DNA from: Clostridiales bacterium UBA7285
GTDB lineage: Bacteria; Bacillota; Clostridia; Peptostreptococcales; Anaerovoracaceae
Length of the DNA stretch: 64,000 bases
Direction of reading: 5' to 3'
Assembly (NCBI GenBank): GCA_002472145.1
Contig: DKRJ01000010.1
Span: 1 to 64,000, forward strand
Within the stretch, counting starts at the first letter, position 1; each line of letters opens with the position of its first letter. Under the pieces are notes generated by a model. The model did no database searches and was not told the DNA's origin. It saw nothing but the letters and a program-made list of their open reading frames with translations. Below are positions 18,360-26,925 of this stretch, one piece after another. Both the position numbers and the translations under genes were made by a program.

Positions 18360-18391
18360 CAGCCGGCCTTTTTCCCTGCGCCGGCTGTTTT
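18360..18391 (+). terminator. Second hairpin with T-run in the same gap
   Basis: A perfect 8-bp stem CAGCCGGC/GCCGGCTG with a pyrimidine-rich loop, followed by TTTTCTC. With the hairpin at 18305 it forms a tandem terminator. The rest of the gap (18392-18510) shows only an AT-rich stretch that may hold a promoter. Confidence 0.6.
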
Positions 18392-18510
18392 CTCTGCCGC
18401 ACCTGCTTTAGTTATATTTTAATTACGCGGTGTATAAAGGTCATCGTAAAGCAGGTACGGACGGCGGAAAGACGCTCCGCCGGAACTGAGAGATAAAGAA
18501 GGTGTCGATC

Positions 18511-20265
18511 ATGAAAAAAACAGGAAAGAAATTATGGAAGACAGCATGTGCTGCAGCACTGGCGGCAGTGATCACGCTGGTGCCGGCTGCGTCATTTGCC
18601 GAGATGGCAGCACCGCCTGACGGCGGCAGCGCCCCGGGCGGAGGCGGAGGCGGCGGAGCTGATACCCAGACATACGATTACAGCGGCACTCTCTCCGGGG
18701 CACTCACGGCGGACGGCGAAGAAGTGACTTCCGACAGCGCGTCCACAGCGGCGGACACGGCTGATCAGAACGCGGCGCTGGCCTCAAATGGCGGCACGCT
18801 GAAGATAACGAACGGCACGCTGACAAAGTCCGGAGACGATACGAACGGAGACAACTGCAACTTCTACGGGATCAACTCGATCGCTCTGGCGGTCGGCGAA
18901 GGCAGTTCGATGTACATCTCGGGCAGCTCGCTTTCGGCGGATTCCGAGGGCAGCAACGGAGTTTTCTCGACAGACAACGCGACAGCGTACGTATATAACA
19001 CATCGATTTCCACGACGGCTGGAAACTCCAGAGGACTCGACGCCACGTACGGAGGCTCGATCATAGCGGACAGCCTGACGATCGCGACACAGGGAGATCA
19101 CAGCGCGTCGCTGGCCACAGACAGAGGAGGCGGCAATATATCCGTCACGAACTCTGCGCTCAGCACCGCCGGAAGCGGCTCGCCGCTTCTCTACAGCACA
19201 GGCAGGATCGAAGTCAGCGATGTGACAGGAACTGCGACGGGAAGCCAGATCGCCGGAATGGAGGGGTTGAACACCATTTTGATCTATAACTCCGATCTGA
19301 CCAGCACGATCACGGGAGCAACGGCTTCCGACCCTGTGGCTGACGGAGTCATCATATACCAGTCGACGAGCGGAGACGCGGACACGTCGTCGGGAGAGAC
19401 GGCTCTGTTCCAGGCCGTCAACTCCAAACTAAGCAGCTCTATCGAGAGCGGAGCGATGTTCTACGTCACGAATACGACGGCAAGAGTCATCCTGAAGGAC
19501 ACGGAACTGAACTTTGACTCCGACAGCGCCAAACTTCTCTACATCGCCGGCAACGATTCAAACAACTGGGGCTCGGCTGGTTCCAACGGAGGTACGGTGA
19601 CATTCGCCGCGATAAGCGAGACACTCGAGGGCGACATCACCGTGGACACGATCAGTTCGCTCGATCTGTATCTCGAGGATTCCACGACGTATACAGGAGC
19701 GATCACAATCGAAGAGAATACGAACGGATCGTCTGATGGCAGCGGGATCACTGTAAACGTTGATTCCGGAAGCACCTGGGTCGTCACGGGCGACTCCACG
19801 GTCACTGCGCTCAATGTCGCTGACGGCGGCAAAGTCGTAGACGAGGAAGGAAATACAGTGACAGTCATCGCAGACGGAAGCACAGTCGTAGAAGGAACGA
19901 GCAGCGTGACCGTAACAGTCAGCGGCTCATACTCGACCTCGGTCGAAGGAACAGTCGAAGCGGAAGAAGCCTCGATCGACCGCACGGCATTCGACAGTTA
20001 TTACGGAACGTCCACGGCCATCACGGAGACCGCATCGAATGAGTCCGGAAATGACGCGGACACAGAGGCGGATGCCGGGGCTGATGTCACGGATGAGACT
20101 GAAGGCGAGACGGGATCTTCACACACGGCGGCCATCGTCATCGCAGTTGTCTGCGCGGCGGCACTCGTCGCGATACTCGCAGCCGTAAAGGCAAAGAAAG
20201 GGAAAGGAGAAACTGAAGCGGGATCGCGCGGCACCGGAGACACGCAGAACGAAAAGGACGAATAA
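18511..20265 (+). CDS. Secreted Ser/Thr/Gly-rich repeat protein with C-terminal membrane anchor
   Basis: A large exported surface protein of unknown role. The signal peptide (about 1-31) ends in SFAEM. A Gly-rich spacer is followed by a long stretch dominated by Ser, Thr, Ala, Gly and Asp with regular short beta-strands, as in beta-helical adhesins. An acidic linker precedes one membrane helix (about 543-563) and a basic Lys/Gly tail; there is no LPXTG-like motif. ATG 18511 is 8 bases after AAAGAAGG; a GTG at 18502 is less likely. It stands alone between terminators. Low complexity could mean rapid variation. Confidence 0.8.
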   Translation: MKKTGKKLWKTACAAALAAVITLVPAASFAEMAAPPDGGSAPGGGGGGGADTQTYDYSGTLSGALTADGEEVTSDSASTAADTADQNAALASNGGTLKITNGTLTKSGDDTNGDNCNFYGINSIALAVGEGSSMYISGSSLSADSEGSNGVFSTDNATAYVYNTSISTTAGNSRGLDATYGGSIIADSLTIATQGDHSASLATDRGGGNISVTNSALSTAGSGSPLLYSTGRIEVSDVTGTATGSQIAGMEGLNTILIYNSDLTSTITGATASDPVADGVIIYQSTSGDADTSSGETALFQAVNSKLSSSIESGAMFYVTNTTARVILKDTELNFDSDSAKLLYIAGNDSNNWGSAGSNGGTVTFAAISETLEGDITVDTISSLDLYLEDSTTYTGAITIEENTNGSSDGSGITVNVDSGSTWVVTGDSTVTALNVADGGKVVDEEGNTVTVIADGSTVVEGTSSVTVTVSGSYSTSVEGTVEAEEASIDRTAFDSYYGTSTAITETASNESGNDADTEADAGADVTDETEGETGSSHTAAIVIAVVCAAALVAILAAVKAKKGKGETEAGSRGTGDTQNEKDE

Positions 20266-20333
20266 TATATCAAAACACTACTCTCAAAATAATTACCTAA
20301 CAGCTGCTGTCAACAAAACATCTCTAAGGACGA

Positions 20334-20368
20334 CCCGGAGACCAGGAAAGGTTCCCGGGCGTTTTTTT
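20334..20368 (+). terminator. Terminator after the secreted repeat protein gene
   Basis: Stem CCCGGAGACC / GGTTCCCGGG with one mismatch and one wobble, a six-base loop, and a seven-T tail. Confidence 0.75.
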
Positions 20369-20443
20369 CTGTACATAAATTCCGTCGTGTCGTAAAATAA
20401 TAGAATAAAGCCTGCTAAGTTATAAGTCAGGAGGAGGCGTGAC

Positions 20444-21421
20444 ATGGAAAATCGCTGTTTGAACTGCAAGGTCTGTGACGGCAGGGCGTGCTCAAACCAC
20501 ATCCCGGGGCCCGGGGCAAAAGGCACGGGAGACACTGCCGCGAGGAATTACGATAAGTGGAAAGAGATCCGCGTGAACATGGACACGATCGTCGCCAACG
20601 ATCCTGTGTCGACGGAACTGGAACTCTTCGGCAGAAAGTTCGCCGCGCCTGTCTTTGCCGGCCCTGTGGGAGACGTGCGCATGCACTACAGCGACGAATA
20701 TACCGAGGCGGAGTACGACAGAGCCGTCGCGTGCGGATGCGCGGACGCGGGTATCGCTGCCTTCACGGGCGACGGCATGAAGGAAGAATTCATGAAGTAC
20801 GGCTGCGCCGCTATCAAAGAAGCCGGCACCGGGGTGCCGACGATCAAACCGTGGAACATCGACATAGTCGCGCAGAAGATGAAACTCGCGGAGGAGTCCG
20901 GCGCGTTCGCCGTGGCCATGGACGTCGATGCGGCGGGGCTTCCTTTCCTTAAGAATTTCACGCCGCCCGCAGGACGCAAGACTGTGGCGGAATTAAAAGA
21001 GATCATAGCGCTGACGGATCTTCCTTTCATCGTAAAGGGCATAATGACGCCGCAGGGCGCCCGTAAAGCCGTACAGGCAGGAGCGTCGGGGATCGTCGTG
21101 AGCAATCACGGCGGCAGGGTGCTTGACCAGTGCGCGGCGACCGCAGAGGTCCTCGAGGACGTAGTCCGCGAGGTGAAAGGCGAAGTAAAGATCTTCGTCG
21201 ACGGCGGCATCAGGACCGGCGCGGACGTATTCAAGGCTCTGGCGCTTGGCGCGGACGCCGTATTGATCGCAAGACCTTTCGCCACCAGCATATATTACGG
21301 CGGAGGCAGGAAGGGCGCCTGCGACTACGCGAATAAGATCATAGGCGAACTCGCCGACACGATGTACATGTGCGGGGCGTCTTCGCCTGCCGATATAGAC
21401 AGGAGCATGGTCAGGATATGA
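20444..21421 (+). CDS. FMN-dependent alpha-hydroxy-acid oxidoreductase family protein
   Basis: A 325-residue TIM-barrel flavoenzyme of the glycolate/lactate oxidase group. The signature SNHGGRVLDQ (about residue 217) carries the catalytic His; VDGGIRTGADV and IARPF form the FMN phosphate site. The N-terminus has four Cys in the spacing CxxCxxCxxxxC (5, 8, 11, 16), absent from aerobic oxidases, which suggests a metal or Fe-S site. In an anaerobe the electron acceptor is probably not oxygen. The RBS AGGAGGAGG is strong. Its stop overlaps the next start (ATGA). The hydroxy-acid substrate is unknown. Confidence 0.85.
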   Translation: MENRCLNCKVCDGRACSNHIPGPGAKGTGDTAARNYDKWKEIRVNMDTIVANDPVSTELELFGRKFAAPVFAGPVGDVRMHYSDEYTEAEYDRAVACGCADAGIAAFTGDGMKEEFMKYGCAAIKEAGTGVPTIKPWNIDIVAQKMKLAEESGAFAVAMDVDAAGLPFLKNFTPPAGRKTVAELKEIIALTDLPFIVKGIMTPQGARKAVQAGASGIVVSNHGGRVLDQCAATAEVLEDVVREVKGEVKIFVDGGIRTGADVFKALALGADAVLIARPFATSIYYGGGRKGACDYANKIIGELADTMYMCGASSPADIDRSMVRI

Positions 21422-23034
21422 GTTTCAGGGCCCCGTCTCGCGCAGCGGGAGAGGATCGGGAAAAAGTCATAATAGCATCGCAGAACCGCCATAAGATCGA
21501 GGAAATCAGGTCTATACTATGGAACCTCGGATTTTCCGCCGTCGGACGCGACGAGGCGGGGATACCGCCGTTCGAAGTCGAGGAGACCGGTACCACATTC
21601 GAAGAGAACTCTTTTCTCAAAGCCGACGCGATCGTAAAAGCCTCAGGGATGCCCGCTATTGCGGACGATTCAGGACTTATGGTCGACGCCCTGGGCGGCG
21701 CGCCGGGCGTGATGAGCGCCAGGTTCGCGGGAGAACACGGCGACACGGACGCTAACAACGAGAAACTGCTGGCCATGATGGAAGGACTTTCCGAGGAGAA
21801 CAGGGCCGCTAAGTTCGTGTGCGTCATCACGCTGCTTTTCCCGGACGGCAGGCGCATCGTGGCTCGCGGCGAGTGCCCGGGAAAGATATTGACCGCGCCG
21901 AGAGGCGTAAACGGCTTCGGATATGATCCGCTCTTCGTCCCGGACGGATACGACGTGACCTTCGCCGAGATGGACCCGGAAGAGAAGAACAAGATCAGCC
22001 ACAGGGCCAGAGCTCTTGCCACTCTTAAGGAAATACTTGAGCCGGGCGGAGACGGCACCGGTGGCGGCAGAATGTCCGCCTGGCCACGGAAGGGCGGAGC
22101 AGACTCAGAGGTTCCTGACAAGTCAGACGCCGGAGATACAGACGGAGCCGGAAAGAAGAAGCCGAACAGGGCGATTAGGATGTTCTATTTAGGCCTTAAG
22201 CAGTATCAGGACCCGTATTATCAGGGAGTTGCTGCAACCGTCGCCTTCTTCTTCATTTTGTCGATAGTGCCTACTTTGTTCCTGCTGTCGGAACTGCTGG
22301 GGATATTCGGGCTGTCGCTGGCCGATATAGTGCAGAAATACGACGTCGATTTTTCTCAGGACGTGCTGCAGATACTCACGTTCATCGTGAACACTAAATA
22401 TCCGACCGCTACGACGAATATCCTGTTCATAATAATGGGCGTCTGGGCGGCCTCCAGACTGCAGTTCACGCTGATGCGCGTGCAGACGTACACTTTCTCA
22501 GGGGGAAAGGACGCGGGCAACTATTTCCAGGACAGGCTCAGATCGCTTGTCACGATCATCATCACCGTCGTAATGATGGTTTTGACGATCATATTCATGA
22601 CGTACGGCGAGGTCGTGTTCAGGTATATCGCCGAGCAGACGAAGACGAACGAGATATTCGACCTGATCTGGAGCGGGTTCAGGTGGCCGATCGCCGGCGT
22701 ATTGTACCTGCTGATCGTGACGTTCAACTATTTCGTCATGGCCCCGCGGAACAGCAATAAATTCGTCGATTTCATGCCGGGCGGAGCCTTCACGGCCGCC
22801 GGCATGCTCGTCGTGACCATGGTATATTCAGCGTATTCCGCGAATGCAGTGGGAAACAGTTTCATCTACGGTTCCATGGCCAGCATCGCCGTGTTAATGT
22901 TTTGGTTCTATTTCATCTCCTGGGTGCTCATACTGGGCATCCTCTTCAACAAAGTCTGGGACGACACGAAGGATCCCGAGGCCGGCAAAGACGCCAACGT
23001 CGAGGAGATCAAGAAGATGTTCAAGTTGAGATGA
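21418..23034 (+). CDS. rdgB-yihY: RdgB-type NTP pyrophosphatase fused to YihY/BrkB membrane domain
   Basis: A 538-residue fusion. Residues about 15-205 are an RdgB/HAM1 pyrophosphatase that removes ITP, dITP and XTP, with ASQNRHK, ADDSGLMVDAL and GFGYDPLF intact. A Gly/Asp/Lys-rich linker (about 205-245) leads to a YihY/BrkB family domain with about six membrane helices (about 265-515). The frame is open throughout, and no stop or strong RBS separates the parts. I start at ATG 21418, overlapping the upstream stop. The role of YihY proteins is unsettled; despite the old name they are not known to be RNase BN. The fusion would tether nucleotide sanitation to the membrane. Confidence 0.87.
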   Translation: MSFRAPSRAAGEDREKVIIASQNRHKIEEIRSILWNLGFSAVGRDEAGIPPFEVEETGTTFEENSFLKADAIVKASGMPAIADDSGLMVDALGGAPGVMSARFAGEHGDTDANNEKLLAMMEGLSEENRAAKFVCVITLLFPDGRRIVARGECPGKILTAPRGVNGFGYDPLFVPDGYDVTFAEMDPEEKNKISHRARALATLKEILEPGGDGTGGGRMSAWPRKGGADSEVPDKSDAGDTDGAGKKKPNRAIRMFYLGLKQYQDPYYQGVAATVAFFFILSIVPTLFLLSELLGIFGLSLADIVQKYDVDFSQDVLQILTFIVNTKYPTATTNILFIIMGVWAASRLQFTLMRVQTYTFSGGKDAGNYFQDRLRSLVTIIITVVMMVLTIIFMTYGEVVFRYIAEQTKTNEIFDLIWSGFRWPIAGVLYLLIVTFNYFVMAPRNSNKFVDFMPGGAFTAAGMLVVTMVYSAYSANAVGNSFIYGSMASIAVLMFWFYFISWVLILGILFNKVWDDTKDPEAGKDANVEEIKKMFKLR

Positions 23035-23066
23035 GCAAAAGAGCAAAAGATAAAAGAGCAAAAGAA

Positions 23067-23105
23067 AAGGGAGAAGCAGATGACTTCTCCCTTGTGATTT
23101 TTTTG
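23067..23105. terminator. Terminator between convergent rdgB-yihY and serA
   Basis: A perfect 10-bp stem AAGGGAGAAG/CTTCTCCCTT with a seven-base loop, flanked by an A-rich stretch and a T-run, so it can work in both directions. The A-rich side includes GAGCAAAA repeats (23035-23066). Confidence 0.85.
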
Positions 23106-23126
23106 ATTCGGAGCGCGGCGCTCTGC

Positions 23127-24278
23127 CTATTTGATCACTCTGACGCGGATCACGCCGTCCGAGGCCTTTATTTCCGCGACTTCGTCAGGAGTGGAGACGA
23201 GGGCGTATCCGTAATCTCCGCGCTTTCCGCCTTTCACGGCCGACACCGTCTTTCCGTCCATGAGGGAAACGGCGAGTTTTACCGGATCTTCGACGCCTTT
23301 GGTGATGAAGGAAACTCTCGTTTCGCCGCCGCGAGGACCCATGTCTACGCGCGGATAGTTCACGGAGTTGATGACGTTCCCGTTCTCGATGTAGTCCATG
23401 AGTTCGTCTGCTGCCATGACAGCGCAGTTGTCCTCGGCTTCCTGAGTCGACGCTCCGAGGTGAGGAGTGCAGGCGACTTTTGGATTTCCGATAATTCCCC
23501 TAGTGGTGAAGTCAGTCACGTACTTTCTGATCTTGCCGGAATCGAGAGCGGCGAGGAGGTCTTTTTCGTTCACGAGCTTGTCGCGAGAGTAGTTCACGAG
23601 GATAGCGCCATCCTTGAAGTGTGAGAACATCTCGGCGTTGAACATGCCGTTCGTCGAATCCATAGAAGGTAGATGCAGAGTCACAAAATCGGAGACAGGG
23701 AGCATCTTTTCGAGGCTGTCGTAGAATTTTACCGCAGGTTCGAGCCTGAGAGCAGCCGGGACGCTGAGGTACGGGTCGTATCCGACGACGTTCATGCCCA
23801 GAGCCAGAGCGGCGTTTGCCACTAGTGCGCCGACAGCGCCCAGTCCCACGACTCCGAGGGTCTTGCCCTTCAGTTCCGTTCCGACGAACTGTGATTTGCC
23901 TTTCTCGACGGCCTTCCCGACGTCTTCGGAATCTCCGAGGGTCTGCGTCCAGGCGAGGCCTCCGTCGATGTTCCTGGCACCTATTATCATGGCCGCAATG
24001 ACGATCTCTCTCACCGAATTCGCGTTCGCGCCCGGAGTGTTGAAGACGGCGATGCCGCTGTCCGCACATCTGTCGAGCGGGATGTTGTTCACGCCGGCGC
24101 CTGCCCTTGCGATGGCGAGCAGTTCTTTATCGAACTCCATGTCGTGCATGGCGGCACTTCTCACCATGACGGCAGTCGATCCGGAGATACCCTCGGCACC
24201 GTCTTTTACCTCGTATTTTTCATTAAAACGATCGAGTCCGACGGGTGCGATCTTATTGAGAGTTGAAATCGTGTACAT
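23127..24278 (-). CDS. serA: D-3-phosphoglycerate dehydrogenase
   Basis: A 383-residue NAD-dependent enzyme oxidising 3-phosphoglycerate to phosphohydroxypyruvate, the first step of serine synthesis. The Rossmann motif GLGAVGALVA (about residue 143), the catalytic Arg/Glu regions and CTPHLGAST with the catalytic His are present. A short ACT-like C-terminus remains (about 315-383), as in the compact form common in Clostridia. ATG 24278 follows AGGAGG by 6 bases. It is divergent from serC, with promoters overlapping. Confidence 0.93.
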   Translation of the reverse strand: MYTISTLNKIAPVGLDRFNEKYEVKDGAEGISGSTAVMVRSAAMHDMEFDKELLAIARAGAGVNNIPLDRCADSGIAVFNTPGANANSVREIVIAAMIIGARNIDGGLAWTQTLGDSEDVGKAVEKGKSQFVGTELKGKTLGVVGLGAVGALVANAALALGMNVVGYDPYLSVPAALRLEPAVKFYDSLEKMLPVSDFVTLHLPSMDSTNGMFNAEMFSHFKDGAILVNYSRDKLVNEKDLLAALDSGKIRKYVTDFTTRGIIGNPKVACTPHLGASTQEAEDNCAVMAADELMDYIENGNVINSVNYPRVDMGPRGGETRVSFITKGVEDPVKLAVSLMDGKTVSAVKGGKRGDYGYALVSTPDEVAEIKASDGVIRVRVIK

Positions 24279-24318
24279 TGCTGACCTCCTTGATTTTTCA
24301 GTTATTCCGTACGCGACC

Positions 24319-24347
24319 ATTATAGCACCCGCGATATTTACTTTCAA
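24319..24347 (-). promoter_or_regulatory. serA promoter
   Basis: On the minus strand TTGAAA (24347-24342), a 17-base spacer and a perfect TATAAT (24324-24319). Its -35 overlaps that of the serC promoter. Confidence 0.8.
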
Positions 24348-24365
24348 CAAGCCGGGTGATACAAT
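24337..24365 (+). promoter_or_regulatory. serC promoter
   Basis: TTTACT (24337-24342), a 17-base spacer and TACAAT (24360-24365). It shares DNA with the divergent serA promoter, so one regulator could control both. Confidence 0.6.
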
Positions 24366-24411
24366 AAACAGAGTTTACAGCTCAGTTTTCATTAATAAAG
24401 GAGAAGAGAAA

Positions 24412-25500
24412 ATGAAGTACGACAGAGTGTATAATTTCTCGGCGGGACCTTCCGTACTGCCTCTTCCGGTCATCGAAAAAGTAGCCGCGGAACTTCCGAA
24501 CTACAACGGAACGGGCGAATCCGTCATGGAGATGAGCCACAGATCGCCTGAATACAAGCAGATCATCGAAGACGCCGAAGCGAACCTGCGCAAACTCATG
24601 AACATCCCTGACAACTACACGGTCTTGTTCCTGCAGGGCGGCGGAACACTTCAGTTCTCGATGGTCCCGATCAACCTTCTCCGCAAATCAAAGAAAGCCG
24701 ATTACGTCATAACCGGAAACTGGGCGAAAAAGGCGTATGAGGAAGCCTGCAAGTTCGGCGACATCCGCGTTCTCGCAAGTTCTGAGGAAGATAAATACAC
24801 GTACATCCCTAAGTTCAGGAAAGAGGACATCCGTCCGGACGCCGACTACGTCTACATCTGCTACAACAACACGGTCTACGGGTCGCATTATCCGGAGATC
24901 CCGGACACCGGAGACGTGACGCTCGTCTGCGACATGTCCAGTTCGATTTTGTCGGAGGAGATCGACGTCTCGCGCTTCGGACTGATCTACGCCGGCGCTC
25001 AGAAGAACGTCGCTCCGGCAGGAGTCACGATCGTGATCATCAGAAACGATCTGATAGGTTTTGCTCCCGCGGACACGCCTATCTATCTGAACTATAAGAC
25101 ACACGCCGACAAGGGTTCGATGTATAACACGCCTCCTTGCTTCTCGATCTACGTGGCGGGCGAAGTATTCAAATACATGCTCGAGAGGGGCGGAGTACCG
25201 GCGATCCATAAGATCGACGTCGAGAAGGCGGGCAAGCTTTACGACGCGATCGATTCAAGCAAACTCTTCCACAATCCGGTGGCAAAGGAAGACCGTTCGC
25301 TGATGAACGTAATCTTCTTCACCGGGAACGAGGAACTCGATAAGAAATTCATCGATGGCGCAAAGGCGGAAGGCATGATAAACCTGAAGGGCTACAGGAC
25401 GCTCGGCGGGATGCGCGCAAGCATCTTCAACGCTATGCCGCCTGAAGGCGTCGACAAACTGATCGACTATATGAAGCGCTTCGATAAGGAAAACGCATGA
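24412..25500 (+). CDS. serC: Phosphoserine aminotransferase
   Basis: A 362-residue PLP enzyme converting phosphohydroxypyruvate and glutamate to phosphoserine and 2-oxoglutarate, directly after SerA in the pathway. The N-terminal YNFSAGPSVLP, the ATP-like FLQGGGTLQFS phosphate-binding loop, and YAGAQKN with the PLP lysine are clear. ATG 24412 follows AAAGGAG; the open frame upstream to 23794 is antisense to serA and not used. Its stop overlaps dacA (ATGA). No serB is nearby. Confidence 0.96.
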   Translation: MKYDRVYNFSAGPSVLPLPVIEKVAAELPNYNGTGESVMEMSHRSPEYKQIIEDAEANLRKLMNIPDNYTVLFLQGGGTLQFSMVPINLLRKSKKADYVITGNWAKKAYEEACKFGDIRVLASSEEDKYTYIPKFRKEDIRPDADYVYICYNNTVYGSHYPEIPDTGDVTLVCDMSSSILSEEIDVSRFGLIYAGAQKNVAPAGVTIVIIRNDLIGFAPADTPIYLNYKTHADKGSMYNTPPCFSIYVAGEVFKYMLERGGVPAIHKIDVEKAGKLYDAIDSSKLFHNPVAKEDRSLMNVIFFTGNEELDKKFIDGAKAEGMINLKGYRTLGGMRASIFNAMPPEGVDKLIDYMKRFDKENA

Positions 25501-26903
25501 AGAAGCACACACTAAAAATCACAGCACTTTTACTTGCCGCGGCGATCTCCGCCGCGACAGTTTTTCAATTCTCGTATTTGAGCGTGTCCGGGGAGTCCGG
25601 CGCCGGATCTGCTGAATCGACAGAATCTTCCGCCTCGACAGAATCGACCGGATCGTCCGAAGCGTCGGCTGCGGCGGAAGAGACCGTGCCCGAGCCTGAG
25701 ATCACGGCCGGCGCGGCGGTGATATACTGCCGCAACACGGGAGAAACGCTTTACGTAAAGAACGGCGACGCCAGATATTCTCCGTACAGCATCACCAAAC
25801 TGATGACTGCTCTGCTCGCCGCTCAGAAGCTGCCGCTTGATCAGGAGGTCACCGTCTCCGCTTCGGCCGCGAACGTGGGCGAATCGTCGATGGGCCTGCT
25901 GGAGGGCGAGGTCGTGACCGTCGAGCAGCTGCTGTACGGGCTTCTTTTGATGTCCGGAAACGACGCGGCTGTAGCGCTCGCGGAGGCCGTATCGGGAAGC
26001 GAGGAAGCCTTCGTCGAGCTGATGAACGAGACAGCGGCTAACATAGGATGCACGAATACCCATTTTGCCAACCCGAACGGGCTGGTCGACGATGTGGAGA
26101 CACATTACACGACCGCCAACGACATGGTGAAGATATGCAAGCTCGCCTTCGGCAACGTGACTATCCGCGAGATAGCCGGCACGGAAGAATATGTGATGCC
26201 CGCCACGAACAAATCGGACTCGCGCGATATGGTCAACCGCATCCCAGTCCTCGCCGAGGGCAAAGAGGGCACCATCGCTGGAAAAACGGGCTACTGGGAC
26301 ACCGATAAATCAACTATAGCCGTCGACTACACGGAAAAAGACCTCGAATTCATCATCGTGATACTCGGGGCAAATATAGACAGGCGAAGCGATGAGTGCG
26401 TCGCCCTGATCGACTACGCCGCGGCGAACTTGAAGGGTTATACCGTAGTCGAGGCGGGACAGTCCGAGGGCACCGCGCGCGTAAAGCATGGAGAGGAGAC
26501 CATGGTTGACGCCGTTACGGGATCAGACTGTGTCGTCTATCTCCCTAAGCAAGGCTCTAAGGAGCTTATAACCACCGAGGTGGTCCTGGACACGGATACC
26601 GAGGCGCCTGTCGAAAAAGGCCAGAAAATAGGCACGTTGAACGTATATATTGCGGGTGAGATCTCGACTAAGGTCGATCTGGTCGCGGCAAAGAGCATAG
26701 GCGTGGGAATGCTGCCGTCATATATCGGCATCCCAGACAGGACCACGAAGATGATCCTGATAGCCGCCGCGGTCGTGATTTTGTTCCTCCTGATCAGGTT
26801 CGTCAACAAAACGAGGACAAAGATAAAGAAGCGCAAGGCGCATAAGGAAAAAGTCTTTACCATCGCCATGGATGAGTTCAACCGCGAGCAGAATAAGCGG
26901 TGA
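25497..26903 (+). CDS. dacA: D-alanyl-D-alanine carboxypeptidase (PBP5/DacA type)
   Basis: A 468-residue low-molecular-weight penicillin-binding protein trimming the terminal D-Ala of peptidoglycan stem peptides. A signal/anchor (about 8-28), a Ser/Glu-rich linker, then the three active-site motifs: STIK-equivalent SITK (Ser about 98), SGN (about 154) and KTG (about 263). A PBP5 C-terminal beta domain (about 310-405) and an unusual C-terminal membrane helix (about 418-436) with a basic tail follow. It overlaps serC by ATGA. Confidence 0.92.
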   Translation: MKKHTLKITALLLAAAISAATVFQFSYLSVSGESGAGSAESTESSASTESTGSSEASAAAEETVPEPEITAGAAVIYCRNTGETLYVKNGDARYSPYSITKLMTALLAAQKLPLDQEVTVSASAANVGESSMGLLEGEVVTVEQLLYGLLLMSGNDAAVALAEAVSGSEEAFVELMNETAANIGCTNTHFANPNGLVDDVETHYTTANDMVKICKLAFGNVTIREIAGTEEYVMPATNKSDSRDMVNRIPVLAEGKEGTIAGKTGYWDTDKSTIAVDYTEKDLEFIIVILGANIDRRSDECVALIDYAAANLKGYTVVEAGQSEGTARVKHGEETMVDAVTGSDCVVYLPKQGSKELITTEVVLDTDTEAPVEKGQKIGTLNVYIAGEISTKVDLVAAKSIGVGMLPSYIGIPDRTTKMILIAAAVVILFLLIRFVNKTRTKIKKRKAHKEKVFTIAMDEFNREQNKR

Positions 26904-26925
26904 TCGTTGATCGTAAGCGGCAGTC

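Noticed and set aside
18234..18510. Riboswitch in the gap after the CDF exporter
   Set aside because: The pairing found is explained by two tandem terminator hairpins; no known aptamer core was seen.
23035..23066. Small Lys/Ala-rich ORF in the GAGCAAAA repeats
   Set aside because: The repeats lie in the A-rich flank of a terminator between convergent genes, without a ribosome site.
23794..24411. N-terminal extension of SerC by about 200 residues
   Set aside because: It is antisense to serA, lies upstream of the serC promoter and RBS, and SerC is already full length from 24412.
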